The notes under the pieces are model-generated. The model ran no database searches and was not told the DNA's origin. It saw nothing but the letters and a program-made list of their open reading frames with translations. From contig CAKXAF010000129.1 in the NCBI GenBank assembly GCA_934869045.1, positions 1-7,396 on the forward strand: a stretch of DNA of 7,396 nucleotides, read 5' to 3'. Both the position numbers and the translations under genes were made by a program. This document shows positions 1 through 5,449 of the stretch, in pieces. The DNA comes from an uncultured Nitrososphaerota archaeon. GTDB taxonomy: Bacteria > Bacillota > Clostridia > Oscillospirales > Ruminococcaceae. The number at the start of each line of letters is the position of its first letter. Positions within the stretch are counted from its first letter, which is position 1.

Positions 1-334
1 GTACCTGGATGTTCTCTTTCAAAACCATCCGCTGGAGCACGATCTTGAGGTACTCCTCATGGAATATGCAGTCGCCCTTGGCAAGGCCGTTTACAGCGGA
101 AAGCTCGCTGAGAATTTCCCGGAAGATGCCGTTGCTCAGGTAAATCCTTTCCTTGGTGACCGGGTCGCTGGTCCAGTAACACATGAAGGGGTTTACCAGG
201 CAGTTGACGGCCGCGCCGCCGAAGCAGTTCCCCTTTTCCACCAGCAGGACGCCGAGACCCTGGCGCGCGGCGCCGATTGCGGCGGCAACGCCGGAAAATC
301 CGCCGCCCACGACGATTAAATCATAGTTCTTCAT
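1..334 (-). CDS. FAD-dependent oxidoreductase, N-terminal part (runs off the left edge)
   Basis: Reading the minus strand from the ATG at 334-332 gives an open frame to the window edge (111 codons, C-terminus missing). The protein opens MKNYDLIVVGGGFSGVAAA, a Rossmann dinucleotide-binding motif with Gly10, Gly12 and Gly15 as GxGxxG. An acidic residue (Glu33 in LLVEKG) sits at the end of the second strand, where it normally contacts the FAD ribose. The next stretch, GGAAVNCLVNPFM, fits the FAD_oxidored type of flavoprotein (Pfam PF12831-like), often found beside carbohydrate genes in Firmicutes and Bacteroidetes. The start is supported by a GAGGTG ribosome binding site at 346-341, six bases upstream. 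The substrate cannot be told from this fragment. The gene is divergent from the PocR/AraC regulator and is probably its target. The FAD fold is near certain; the subfamily is less so. Confidence 0.85.
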   Translation of the reverse strand, partial: MKNYDLIVVGGGFSGVAAAIGAARQGLGVLLVEKGNCFGGAAVNCLVNPFMCYWTSDPVTKERIYLSNGIFREILSELSAVNGLAKGDCIFHEEYLKIVLQRMVLKENIQV

Positions 335-427
335 TTTGCTCACCTCATGTTGATGATCGCGCGGTCCGAATTCCGGTCCGGCAGAATTGGGCGCGCCCCG
401 CTCTTCCGAAGGAAAAGCCTTATAAAT

Positions 428-456
428 ATTATACTACATTCCTGCGCGCTTTTCCT
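428..456 (-). promoter_or_regulatory. Putative promoter of the divergent oxidoreductase gene
   Basis: On the minus strand a perfect TATAAT box lies at 433-428. The hexamer 17 bp upstream of it (456-451) is AGGAAA, a poor -35 match. A strong -10 with a weak -35 is typical of activator-dependent promoters, and the AraC-like repeats begin at 456, abutting the -35 position. The predicted transcript starts near 421 and has a leader of about 87 nt. Close to its 5' end is a possible 8-bp hairpin (arms 418-411 and 407-400, one G-U pair, 3-nt loop). The -10 is seen directly; its use is inferred. Confidence 0.5.
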
Positions 457-487
457 GTACAAAGGAACGCTGATTTTGCACAAAGGA
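456..487 (-). promoter_or_regulatory. Pair of 11-bp direct repeats, candidate AraC-family operator
   Basis: On the plus strand TGTACAAAGGA (456-466) and TGCACAAAGGA (477-487) differ at one base and start 21 bp apart, two helical turns. AraC-type activators have two helix-turn-helix motifs per subunit and commonly bind tandem direct half-sites at this spacing, the proximal one touching the -35 of the regulated promoter, as at araI1/araI2. Here the proximal copy touches the -35 of the minus-strand oxidoreductase promoter. The gene immediately to the right encodes an AraC-family protein, the obvious candidate to bind. Sequence and spacing are seen; the binding is inferred. Confidence 0.55.
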
Positions 488-516
488 TATCTTTCCGGTT
501 GAAAGGTGGTAGAAAA

Positions 517-1401
517 ATGGAATACGAGAAATTATCCTCTCTTATTGAGATGCTCTGCCGGGGAAGCCGCCTGCATATCTGCGTCTGCGATATCTCCGGT
601 ATCCTGCGTCAGGAGCCGCTGCGGTTGGATTTTTCAAACCAGGTTCACGCCGCCGTCTTCTGTGATCTGGCAAAGTCCACAAAGCGCGGCTACCACCTCT
701 GTATGAAGTGCAAGGAACGGGCCAACCGGAAGGCTGTGCGGGAACAGGAGGGCTTTTCTGGATATTGCCCCTGCGGCCTGTTCGAGGCAGTGTATCCCGT
801 TACCGTGGACGGCGTGGTGCGCTGTGTCGTTTATGCCGGAAATCTGGTGCCTGACGAAGCGGCCGCAGAAAAACGGCTGAGCCGGACCTGCCGCCGCACC
901 GGCGCACCGGTTCAGCGGCTGATGAAAGAGCTGGGCCATGGGGAGCGGGGGATCTCTCCGGAGGAGGCGATGCGGATCGCCCGGCTGACCGGCAGCTATA
1001 TCCGGCTGCTGTATCAGAAGGAGGAACCGGCGCCGGCCAGCTCCCCCCATCATTGGGTGGTGGAAACTCTGATGGAGTATATCCGGAAGCACTATGCCTT
1101 TCCCATTACGCTGCGGGACATGGCGTCCCTTTATTATTTGAATGAAAAATATATCGGCCGGCTTTTCAAAGCCCAGACAGGGCGCACCTTCCACCAGTAT
1201 CTGACCGAAGTCCGCCTCAGCCGGGCCGGGAAACTGCTGCTGGAGACCTCCCGGAACATCACCGAGATCGCTCAGGACTGCGGATTCGAAAGCGCTCCTT
1301 ATTTCAACCGGTTGTTTAAACAGCGATATCAGCTTTCTCCCACTGCTTACCGAAAAAAAGAGACCGCGCGTTTCCGGATTCCTGCCGGGCAGCCCGAGTA
1401 A
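517..1401 (+). CDS. AraC-family transcriptional regulator with N-terminal PocR sensory domain
   Basis: A 294-residue DNA-binding regulator. Residues about 4-165 resemble the PocR ligand-binding domain: a Cys cluster CMKCKERANRKA (Cys62, Cys65), then GYCPCGLFEAVYPV (Cys84, Cys86), VDG and the YAGNLV strand (106-111). Residues about 180-280 are a complete AraC-type double helix-turn-helix: ITLRDMASLYYLNEKYIGRL for the first, and ITEIAQDCGFES followed by YFNRLFKQRYQLSPTAYRK for the second. The frame is open further upstream, to 277, but the ATG at 517 has a GAAAGGTGG ribosome binding site at 501-509, and the upstream codons would cover the divergent promoter region, so 517 is chosen. PocR-type regulators are known from propanediol utilisation and sense small metabolites; the ligand here is unknown. 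The likely target is the divergent oxidoreductase, possibly also the rhamnosidase downstream. Family assignment is strong; target assignment is inference. Confidence 0.92.
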   Translation: MEYEKLSSLIEMLCRGSRLHICVCDISGILRQEPLRLDFSNQVHAAVFCDLAKSTKRGYHLCMKCKERANRKAVREQEGFSGYCPCGLFEAVYPVTVDGVVRCVVYAGNLVPDEAAAEKRLSRTCRRTGAPVQRLMKELGHGERGISPEEAMRIARLTGSYIRLLYQKEEPAPASSPHHWVVETLMEYIRKHYAFPITLRDMASLYYLNEKYIGRLFKAQTGRTFHQYLTEVRLSRAGKLLLETSRNITEIAQDCGFESAPYFNRLFKQRYQLSPTAYRKKETARFRIPAGQPE

Positions 1402-1412
1402 CAGCGCCTTTT

Positions 1413-1589
1413 ACCATCGGGATAGCCCCTGCGGTTTCTGTCCGGCCGAGGCTGTACTTCTCCCCTGACGCCTGTTGGACAAGCTGGAAGGGGGAAGATG
1501 CGATGTTCCTGACCTGCCGTGATATCACAGCGGTCGAAATGGAAATGGGGACCTTTCTGCGTAAGCTGGAACCTGATAAAACGTCCTGA
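1413..1589 (+). pseudogene. Coding-like segment without a start, possibly the end of a PAS-type domain
   Basis: In the frame ending at TGA 1587-1589 the translation reads like real protein, including RLYFSPDACWTSWKGEDAMF and then LTCRDITAVEMEMGTFLRKL. Most codons end in G or C, as in the neighbouring genes. W-x-G-x-D-A-M followed by RDIT resembles the last strands of PAS sensor domains (W-x-G ... DIT), which usually lead into a coiled segment such as the EMEMGTFLRKL here. There is no ATG upstream in this frame; it simply runs back under the araC gene. It may be a decayed gene end. An alternative is a 28-residue ORF from ATG 1503, which has GGGGGAA at 1490-1496. The PAS resemblance is from memory and unverified, and the stretch could be chance. 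Confidence 0.35.
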
Positions 1590-1609
1590 TTTGCAAAAAT
1601 CAGGACGTT
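1580..1609 (+). terminator. Perfect 13-bp hairpin with GCAA loop, probable transcript end
   Basis: Left arm 1580-1592 and right arm 1597-1609 are perfectly complementary, closing a GCAA tetraloop of the stable GNRA class. The stem starts before and runs past the stop codon of the coding-like segment. The plus-strand sequence after it (CGTTGCCTTT) is only weakly U-rich, and the other strand gives only TTTAT, so it is not a textbook intrinsic terminator. It may end the araC transcript, block readthrough into the rhamnosidase gene, or protect a 3' end. The fold is certain as sequence; the role is inferred. Confidence 0.5.
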
Positions 1610-1686
1610 CGTTGCCTTTACTGGCCGGTTTTTCTGCAAATTTCCGGAAAATCTGTCGGATCCGGCGGCATTCTTCGCTTATCGCA

Positions 1687-1715
1687 TTGTACTTGCAAGA
1701 AAACTGTGTTATACT
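1687..1715 (+). promoter_or_regulatory. Putative promoter of the alpha-L-rhamnosidase gene
   Basis: TATACT at 1710-1715 is preceded by TG at 1707-1708, making an extended -10 box. TTGTAC at 1687-1692 lies 17 bp upstream as a weak -35. Transcription would begin near 1722, leaving a very short leader before the AAGGAG site (1733-1738) of the gene starting at 1748. No convincing operator is visible next to it. Confidence 0.5.
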
Positions 1716-1747
1716 TGGCACAAAATCGGATGAAGGAGACTCTTTTT

Positions 1748-3691
1748 ATGGAACAAAACCATGCAAAATGGATTTGGTATCCCGGCGATTATGAGATTTA
1801 TCACTCCCTGCTGCTGCACGGGCGGCGGGATGAGATGGACTGGCGGCATCCAGCCTTCTGGAGGCTGGATGCCTGTTGGCCCAGTGTGGAATTCTGGAGG
1901 AAGCTGGAAAATGCGGCGCCCCTGGAAATCGAGGTGCTCATCCATGGCGAGGGCCATGTGACCATTGACGATGTCCCAATGCCCTGCGGGAAGGTGACTA
2001 TCCCATCGGGCAGCCATTGGATTCAGATCTGGGTATATAGACCTGCAGGACTGCCTTCCGCCTATGTGACCGGCGGTGGGCTGGACAGCGGCGAAGGCTG
2101 GACCGTCAGCTGCCACGACGGCGAATTTTACCCCGCGGCCTGGTCGGAGTGGTACACCTCCCCGGACAGCGATCCGGAGGTCTTTCCTTTTGCCTACCAG
2201 CCGCTGGAGCCGGTTTCCGCCGAGCCGCTGGAAGACGGAACCCTTTACGACTACGGCAGGGAGACCTTCGCCCGGCTGACGGTCCGCACTGGTGACGCCC
2301 CGGTGCGCCTTTGCTATGGCGAATCCAGGGAGGAGGCCCTGGATCCGGAAAACTGCGTCGTCCGCGACCGGCTTCCCGCTCACACCGAGGCGGTGCTTCC
2401 GGCCAGAGCCCTGCGCTACCTCTGCCTGGACGCCCCGGCGGAGGTGAAAGCGGATTATGAGTACCTTCCTCTGGAGCGGAAGGGCTCCTTCCGCTGTTCT
2501 GACGAGATGCTCAACCGTATCTGGGAGACCTGCGCCTACACCTTCCACCTGAACAGCCGGGAATTTTTCCTGGACGGCATCAAGCGGGACCGCTGGGTCT
2601 GGTCCGGGGACGCCTATCAGAGTTATCTGGTCAACGACTACCTCTTCCGGGACGAGGCCATTACCCGGCGGACCATTCTGGCTCTCCGCGGCAAGGATCC
2701 CGTTAAGATCCATATCAACACCATCCAGGATTATTCCTTTTACTGGATCATGAGTATAGGAGAGCGGTTCTGCCGCTGCGGCGACCTGGAGTTCGTCCGT
2801 TCCCTCTGGCCCTCCATGGAGTCGCTGATGGAATTTTGCCTGTCCCGTACCGACGAGGAGGGACTGGCGGTGAAGCGGCGGGGGGACTGGATCTTTATTG
2901 ACTGGGGCGAACTGGACAAGGAAGGGGCGCATTGCATCGAACAAATGCTGCTGGTTCGGAGCCTGGAGACCATGGCGGAGTGCGCTGGGCTGCTGGAGAA
3001 GGACGGCAGCCGTTATGCCGCTCTGGCCGCCGCGCTGCGGAGAAAAGTGGAGCAGCTTTACTGGGACGGTGAAAAGGGCGCGTATATGGACTCCTTCCAG
3101 TCCGGAAAGCGGTTTGTCAGCCGTCAGACCAATCTTTTTGCCCTGCGCTACGGCTTTGATGGAGCCGGCCGCCGGGAGCAGATTTTGAAAAACGTCCTGC
3201 TGAACAGCGAGGCAGCCCCCATCACCACTCCCTATTTCAAGTTTTACGAGATGGAAGCCTGGTGCGAGATGGGAAAACTCGACTACGTGCGGGAGCAGAT
3301 GGATTCCTATTGGGGCGGAATGCTCCAGCTGGGCGCCACCAGTGTTTGGGAGGCCTTCGATCCCCAGGAGGAGGGCACCGCCCATTATGCCATGTACGGC
3401 CGTCCTTTCGGCAAGAGCCTCTGCCACGCCTGGGGAGCCAGCCCCATCTATCTGCTGGGGAAATACTTCCTCGGCGTGGACGCAAAGGCAGACGGCTTTA
3501 CCGTCCGTCCTCAACTGGGCGGCCTGGAGTGGATGGAGGGTACCGTTCCGGTCCAGGGCGGAACCGTCCGGGTGTTCTGCGACGGCAAAACGCTGCGGGT
3601 AGAGACTGACGCGGCGGGCGGAACCTTGTTCTGGCAGGGAAAGATGCTGAAAATCCCGGTGTCGGAGCCTTTGATACTGGATTTTGTTTAA
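1748..3691 (+). CDS. Family 78 glycoside hydrolase, alpha-L-rhamnosidase type
   Basis: A 647-residue protein without signal peptide or membrane segment, so probably cytoplasmic, releasing L-rhamnose from imported oligosaccharides or glycosides by an inverting mechanism. The N-terminal ~235 residues look beta-rich. An alpha/alpha-barrel-like region follows with EFFLDGIKRDRWVWSGDAYQ, matching the GH78 acidic motif: Asp276, Asp281 and Asp288 with the family spacing D-x4-acid-x6-D. Further marks are DWIFIDWGE (380-388) and GATSVWEAFD, whose Glu535 matches the proposed catalytic base. The C-terminal region contains GFTVRPQLGGLEWMEGTVPV, typical of the rhamnosidase C-terminal beta-domain. The proposed general acid position, Glu in characterised enzymes, is Asp281 here. 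At 647 residues it is shorter than many GH78 enzymes (often 900 or more) and lacks extra N-terminal modules. The start at 1748 is chosen for AAGGAG at 1733-1738; the frame extends 14 codons further up. The exact substrate is uncertain. Confidence 0.87.
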   Translation: MEQNHAKWIWYPGDYEIYHSLLLHGRRDEMDWRHPAFWRLDACWPSVEFWRKLENAAPLEIEVLIHGEGHVTIDDVPMPCGKVTIPSGSHWIQIWVYRPAGLPSAYVTGGGLDSGEGWTVSCHDGEFYPAAWSEWYTSPDSDPEVFPFAYQPLEPVSAEPLEDGTLYDYGRETFARLTVRTGDAPVRLCYGESREEALDPENCVVRDRLPAHTEAVLPARALRYLCLDAPAEVKADYEYLPLERKGSFRCSDEMLNRIWETCAYTFHLNSREFFLDGIKRDRWVWSGDAYQSYLVNDYLFRDEAITRRTILALRGKDPVKIHINTIQDYSFYWIMSIGERFCRCGDLEFVRSLWPSMESLMEFCLSRTDEEGLAVKRRGDWIFIDWGELDKEGAHCIEQMLLVRSLETMAECAGLLEKDGSRYAALAAALRRKVEQLYWDGEKGAYMDSFQSGKRFVSRQTNLFALRYGFDGAGRREQILKNVLLNSEAAPITTPYFKFYEMEAWCEMGKLDYVREQMDSYWGGMLQLGATSVWEAFDPQEEGTAHYAMYGRPFGKSLCHAWGASPIYLLGKYFLGVDAKADGFTVRPQLGGLEWMEGTVPVQGGTVRVFCDGKTLRVETDAAGGTLFWQGKMLKIPVSEPLILDFV

Positions 3692-3697
3692 AGGCGC

Positions 3698-3723
3698 GGG
3701 AGGCGGGTACAATCCCGCTTCCC
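3698..3723 (+). other. Hairpin just after the rhamnosidase stop codon
   Basis: Left arm GGGAGGCGGG (3698-3707) and right arm CCCGCTTCCC (3714-3723) form a 10-bp stem with one G-U pair and a 6-nt loop. It begins seven bases after the TAA. No T-tract follows, so it is more likely a 3'-end stabiliser or part of a composite terminator than a simple intrinsic terminator. Confidence 0.5.
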
Positions 3724-3785
3724 ATTCCGCAGAGCGCCGAATTCAGAGGGAGGAACATTTTTGGGCGTTTGCCGGATGCGGAATG
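3723..3785 (+). repeat. 9-bp inverted repeat enclosing a 45-nt loop
   Basis: CATTCCGCA (3723-3731) and TGCGGAATG (3777-3785) are perfect inverted copies. Inside, GCGCC (3734-3738) could pair with GGCGT (3764-3768), one G-U pair included, which would make a two-stem structure. It abuts the hairpin before it and the A/T-flanked stem after it. I do not recognise a known riboswitch. The inverted repeat is certain; its function is unknown. Confidence 0.4.
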
Positions 3786-3815
3786 AAAAAATCCTTGCAA
3801 TTATGCGGTTTTTTC
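3785..3815 (+). terminator. Terminator-like stem with flanking A6 and T6 tracts
   Basis: A GAAAAAA tract (3785-3791) and a TTTTTTC tract (3809-3815) flank an imperfect stem in which CC and GCA pair with TGC and GG around an ATTA loop. An A-tract, stem and T-tract is the usual shape of a bidirectional intrinsic terminator. It would end the rhamnosidase transcript just before the lrp promoter. The stem has a two-base bulge and is weak by eye. Confidence 0.45.
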
Positions 3816-3824
3816 GTTGCAATT
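3795..3824 (+). repeat. Two direct TTGCAATT repeats 22 bp apart at the lrp promoter
   Basis: TTGCAATT occurs at 3795-3802 and 3817-3824. The second copy is the -35 box of the lrp-azlCD promoter and the first lies two helical turns upstream. Lrp-family proteins often bind several phased, AT-rich sites and control their own gene, so these are candidate autoregulatory sites. The first copy also lies within the terminator-like stem, which is an alternative explanation for its base composition. Confidence 0.35.
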
Positions 3825-3845
3825 TCAAATCCTATCCTGTATAAT
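3817..3845 (+). promoter_or_regulatory. Promoter of the lrp-azlC-azlD operon
   Basis: TTGCAA at 3817-3822 and a perfect TATAAT at 3840-3845 are separated by 17 bp, a good sigma-A/sigma-70 type promoter. Transcription would begin near 3852, about 37 nt before the ATG at 3889. This is among the clearest promoters in the window. Confidence 0.75.
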
Positions 3846-3888
3846 TACAAATGAATGAAACATTCTGTTGAAAGCGAGGACCCTGTTC

Positions 3889-4380
3889 ATGATTTCTCTT
3901 GATAACAGCGACAAGGCGATTCTTCGGGAGCTGCAGGCGGATGCGTCTATCTCCAATCTGGAGCTGTCCAAAAAAATCGGTCTTTCTCCTTCCGCCTGTC
4001 TGACCCGAACCAAGAACCTGCGGGAATCCGGCGTCATCAAGCAGTTCACCACCATCATCGATGAAAAAAAGCTGGGAATGGACACCATGGCCTTTGTCCT
4101 GGTAAACCTCACCCCCATGAACCGCGACAGCATCAAATCTTTTATGGAAGACGTCAACCACTATCCCCAGATTCAGGAGTGCTACACCCTTACCGGAAGC
4201 CACGACTTTTTGCTGAAAATTGTTGCACGGGACACCCAGTCCTACCGGGATTTTATCATTGATACCCTGACCGCCAATCCCATCATCAGCTCGGTGGAAA
4301 CGCTGGTGGTGCTGGGCGTGGAAAAGCGGACGACCTCGGTACCAGTAGAGCTTTCCGGAGATGGAAAGCGTGAAAAGTAG
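3889..4380 (+). CDS. Lrp/AsnC-family transcriptional regulator (AzlB-like by context)
   Basis: A 163-residue cytoplasmic DNA-binding protein. Residues 3-60 form the Lrp/AsnC winged helix-turn-helix: LDNSDKAILRELQADASISN, then LELSKKIGLSPSACLTRTKN and IIDEKKLG. Residues about 64-150 form the ligand-binding RAM domain, with AFVLVNLTPMNRD, YTLTGSHDFLLKIVARD and SSVETLVVLG in the usual places. The length is normal for the family. The start is ATG 3889 with GAGGA at 3876-3880; a TTG seven codons earlier is less likely. The 3' end overlaps azlC by 20 bases. An Lrp-like gene directly upstream of azlC and azlD matches Bacillus subtilis, where AzlB represses the operon. It probably senses an amino acid, plausibly a branched-chain one, and controls its own operon. 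The family is certain; effector and direction of control are inferred. Confidence 0.93.
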   Translation: MISLDNSDKAILRELQADASISNLELSKKIGLSPSACLTRTKNLRESGVIKQFTTIIDEKKLGMDTMAFVLVNLTPMNRDSIKSFMEDVNHYPQIQECYTLTGSHDFLLKIVARDTQSYRDFIIDTLTANPIISSVETLVVLGVEKRTTSVPVELSGDGKREK

Positions 4381-5092
4381 CCCCTCTTCCGCCCGAAAGG
4401 CCCTGAAGGCCGCGTTCCCCCACACCCTGCCGATTCTGGCCGGCTTTACCTTTCTGGGGATCGCCTACGGCATCCTGATGCACAGCAAAGGCTTCTCTTG
4501 GCCGTGGACGCTGCTTATGAGTGCCACGATTTTTGCCGGGTCCATGGAATTCGTGACAGATGGTCTGCTGGCGGGTTCCTTTCATCCCGCTTACGCCTAT
4601 TGCCTGACTCTGATGGTCAACGCACGGCATCTTTTTTATGGGATTTCCATGCTGGATAAATATCGGGACGCCGGCTGGAAAAAGTTTTATTTGATTTTTG
4701 GAATGTGCGATGAATCGTTTTCCATTAACTGCTCTACAGAGCCTCCGGCGGACGTGGACCGGGGCTGGTTTCAGCTTTTTGTAACGCTGCTGAATCACTT
4801 TTACTGGGTGCTGGGCGCGGTGGTGGGGAGCCTGGCGGGAGCGTTTGTCCCCTTTGATACCACCGGCATTGAGTTTTCCATGACGGCGCTGTTTGTGGTG
4901 ATCTTACTCAATCAGTGGCTGGATTCCCGGGACCGGCGGCCCGCATTGGCCGGGCTGGGGGCCTCGCTGCTCTGTCTGGCCCTCTTTGGGCCGGAGAACT
5001 TTATCCTTCCGGCCATGGCGTTGATTTTAACGGTGCTGACAGTGTTTCGGCGGAAGTTGGAGCCGCCTGAGGAAGGGGGCGGCTCGGCGTGA
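4361..5092 (+). CDS. azlC: AzlC-family branched-chain amino acid exporter, large subunit
   Basis: A 243-residue polytopic membrane protein that works with AzlD to export branched-chain amino acids; in B. subtilis, derepression of this pair gives 4-azaleucine resistance. Family marks are GFTFLGIAYGILMHSKGFSW near the first membrane segment, FAGSMEFVTDGLLAG (58-72), NARHLFYGISM (87-97) and MCDESFSI (115-122). Several hydrophobic segments follow, up to the last one near ILPAMALILTVLTVF. The ATG at 4361 overlaps the end of lrp, indicating translational coupling. An in-frame GTG at 4370 is an alternative start: it has GGAG at 4357-4360 nine bases upstream, while the ATG has only weak ribosome binding sequence. 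The choice changes three residues. The end overlaps azlD by four bases. Confidence 0.93.
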   Translation: MESVKSSPSSARKALKAAFPHTLPILAGFTFLGIAYGILMHSKGFSWPWTLLMSATIFAGSMEFVTDGLLAGSFHPAYAYCLTLMVNARHLFYGISMLDKYRDAGWKKFYLIFGMCDESFSINCSTEPPADVDRGWFQLFVTLLNHFYWVLGAVVGSLAGAFVPFDTTGIEFSMTALFVVILLNQWLDSRDRRPALAGLGASLLCLALFGPENFILPAMALILTVLTVFRRKLEPPEEGGGSA

Positions 5093-5415
5093 CAACGTTA
5101 CAGATGCTTCTGACCATAGGTGTGGTGGCCTTGGGGACCATGACCACCCGGTTTCTGCCATTTTTGCTCTTTCCGGCCAGCAGGCCAACGCCGAAATACG
5201 TCCGGTATCTGGGAAAGGTCCTTCCCTATGCCGTCATTGGCCTGCTGGTCATCTACTGCTTCAAGGACGTTTCCCTGACAGCCGCTCCTCACGGCCTGCC
5301 GGAAGGCATTGCGGTGCTGGCTGTTGCCGGAGTGCATCTTTGGAAACGGAACATGCTGCTCTCCATCGGTGTGGGGACAGTCCTCTACATGCTGCTGGTA
5401 CAGCTGGTATTTTGA
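5089..5415 (+). CDS. azlD: AzlD-family branched-chain amino acid exporter, small subunit
   Basis: A 108-residue membrane protein, normal length for AzlD, the partner of AzlC. It has about four hydrophobic segments. The family motif TTRFLPFLLFPASRPTPKYV (19-38) is followed by LGKVLPYAVIGLLVIYCFKD. The GTG start at 5089-5091 overlaps the azlC stop codon in a GTGA junction and has GGAAGGGGG (5071-5079) upstream, so the two proteins are probably made in matched amounts. No terminator is visible after the stop, and the next gene begins 34 bases on. Confidence 0.92.
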   Translation: MTTLQMLLTIGVVALGTMTTRFLPFLLFPASRPTPKYVRYLGKVLPYAVIGLLVIYCFKDVSLTAAPHGLPEGIAVLAVAGVHLWKRNMLLSIGVGTVLYMLLVQLVF

Positions 5416-5449
5416 AGGAAGGCCCGGGCGGACGAAGAAAGGGATGTTT

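Noticed and set aside
277..516. Upstream extension of the AraC regulator by 80 codons to an ATG at 277.
   Set aside because: The extension overlaps the divergent oxidoreductase gene and the shared promoter region and has no domain-like sequence. ATG 517 has a good ribosome binding site and starts the PocR domain.
634..1194. A 186-codon minus-strand ORF within the AraC gene, and similar long minus-strand ORFs at 3832-4425, 4286-4798 and 5261-5935.
   Set aside because: All lie opposite well-identified genes and their translations are low-complexity shadows typical of GC-rich coding sequence.
1641..1650. TTTCCGGAAA, a 10-bp perfect palindrome upstream of the rhamnosidase promoter.
   Set aside because: A 10-bp palindrome is expected several times in a window this size. 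It does not extend into its flanks and is not a recognised cre or other operator.
1709..3712. A 667-codon open frame on the minus strand covering the whole rhamnosidase gene.
   Set aside because: Its codons are exactly in register with the sense codons, so it stays open only because the rhamnosidase uses no TTA, CTA or TCA codons. It would begin at a TTG, and the translation matches no family I know, whereas the sense product is clearly GH78.
3761..3844. A 27-residue ORF from TTG after GGGAGG, ending in the lrp -10 box, considered as a leader peptide.
   Set aside because: It has no run of Leu, Ile or Val codons as expected for branched-chain attenuation, it lies upstream of the lrp transcription start, and it runs through a terminator-like stem.
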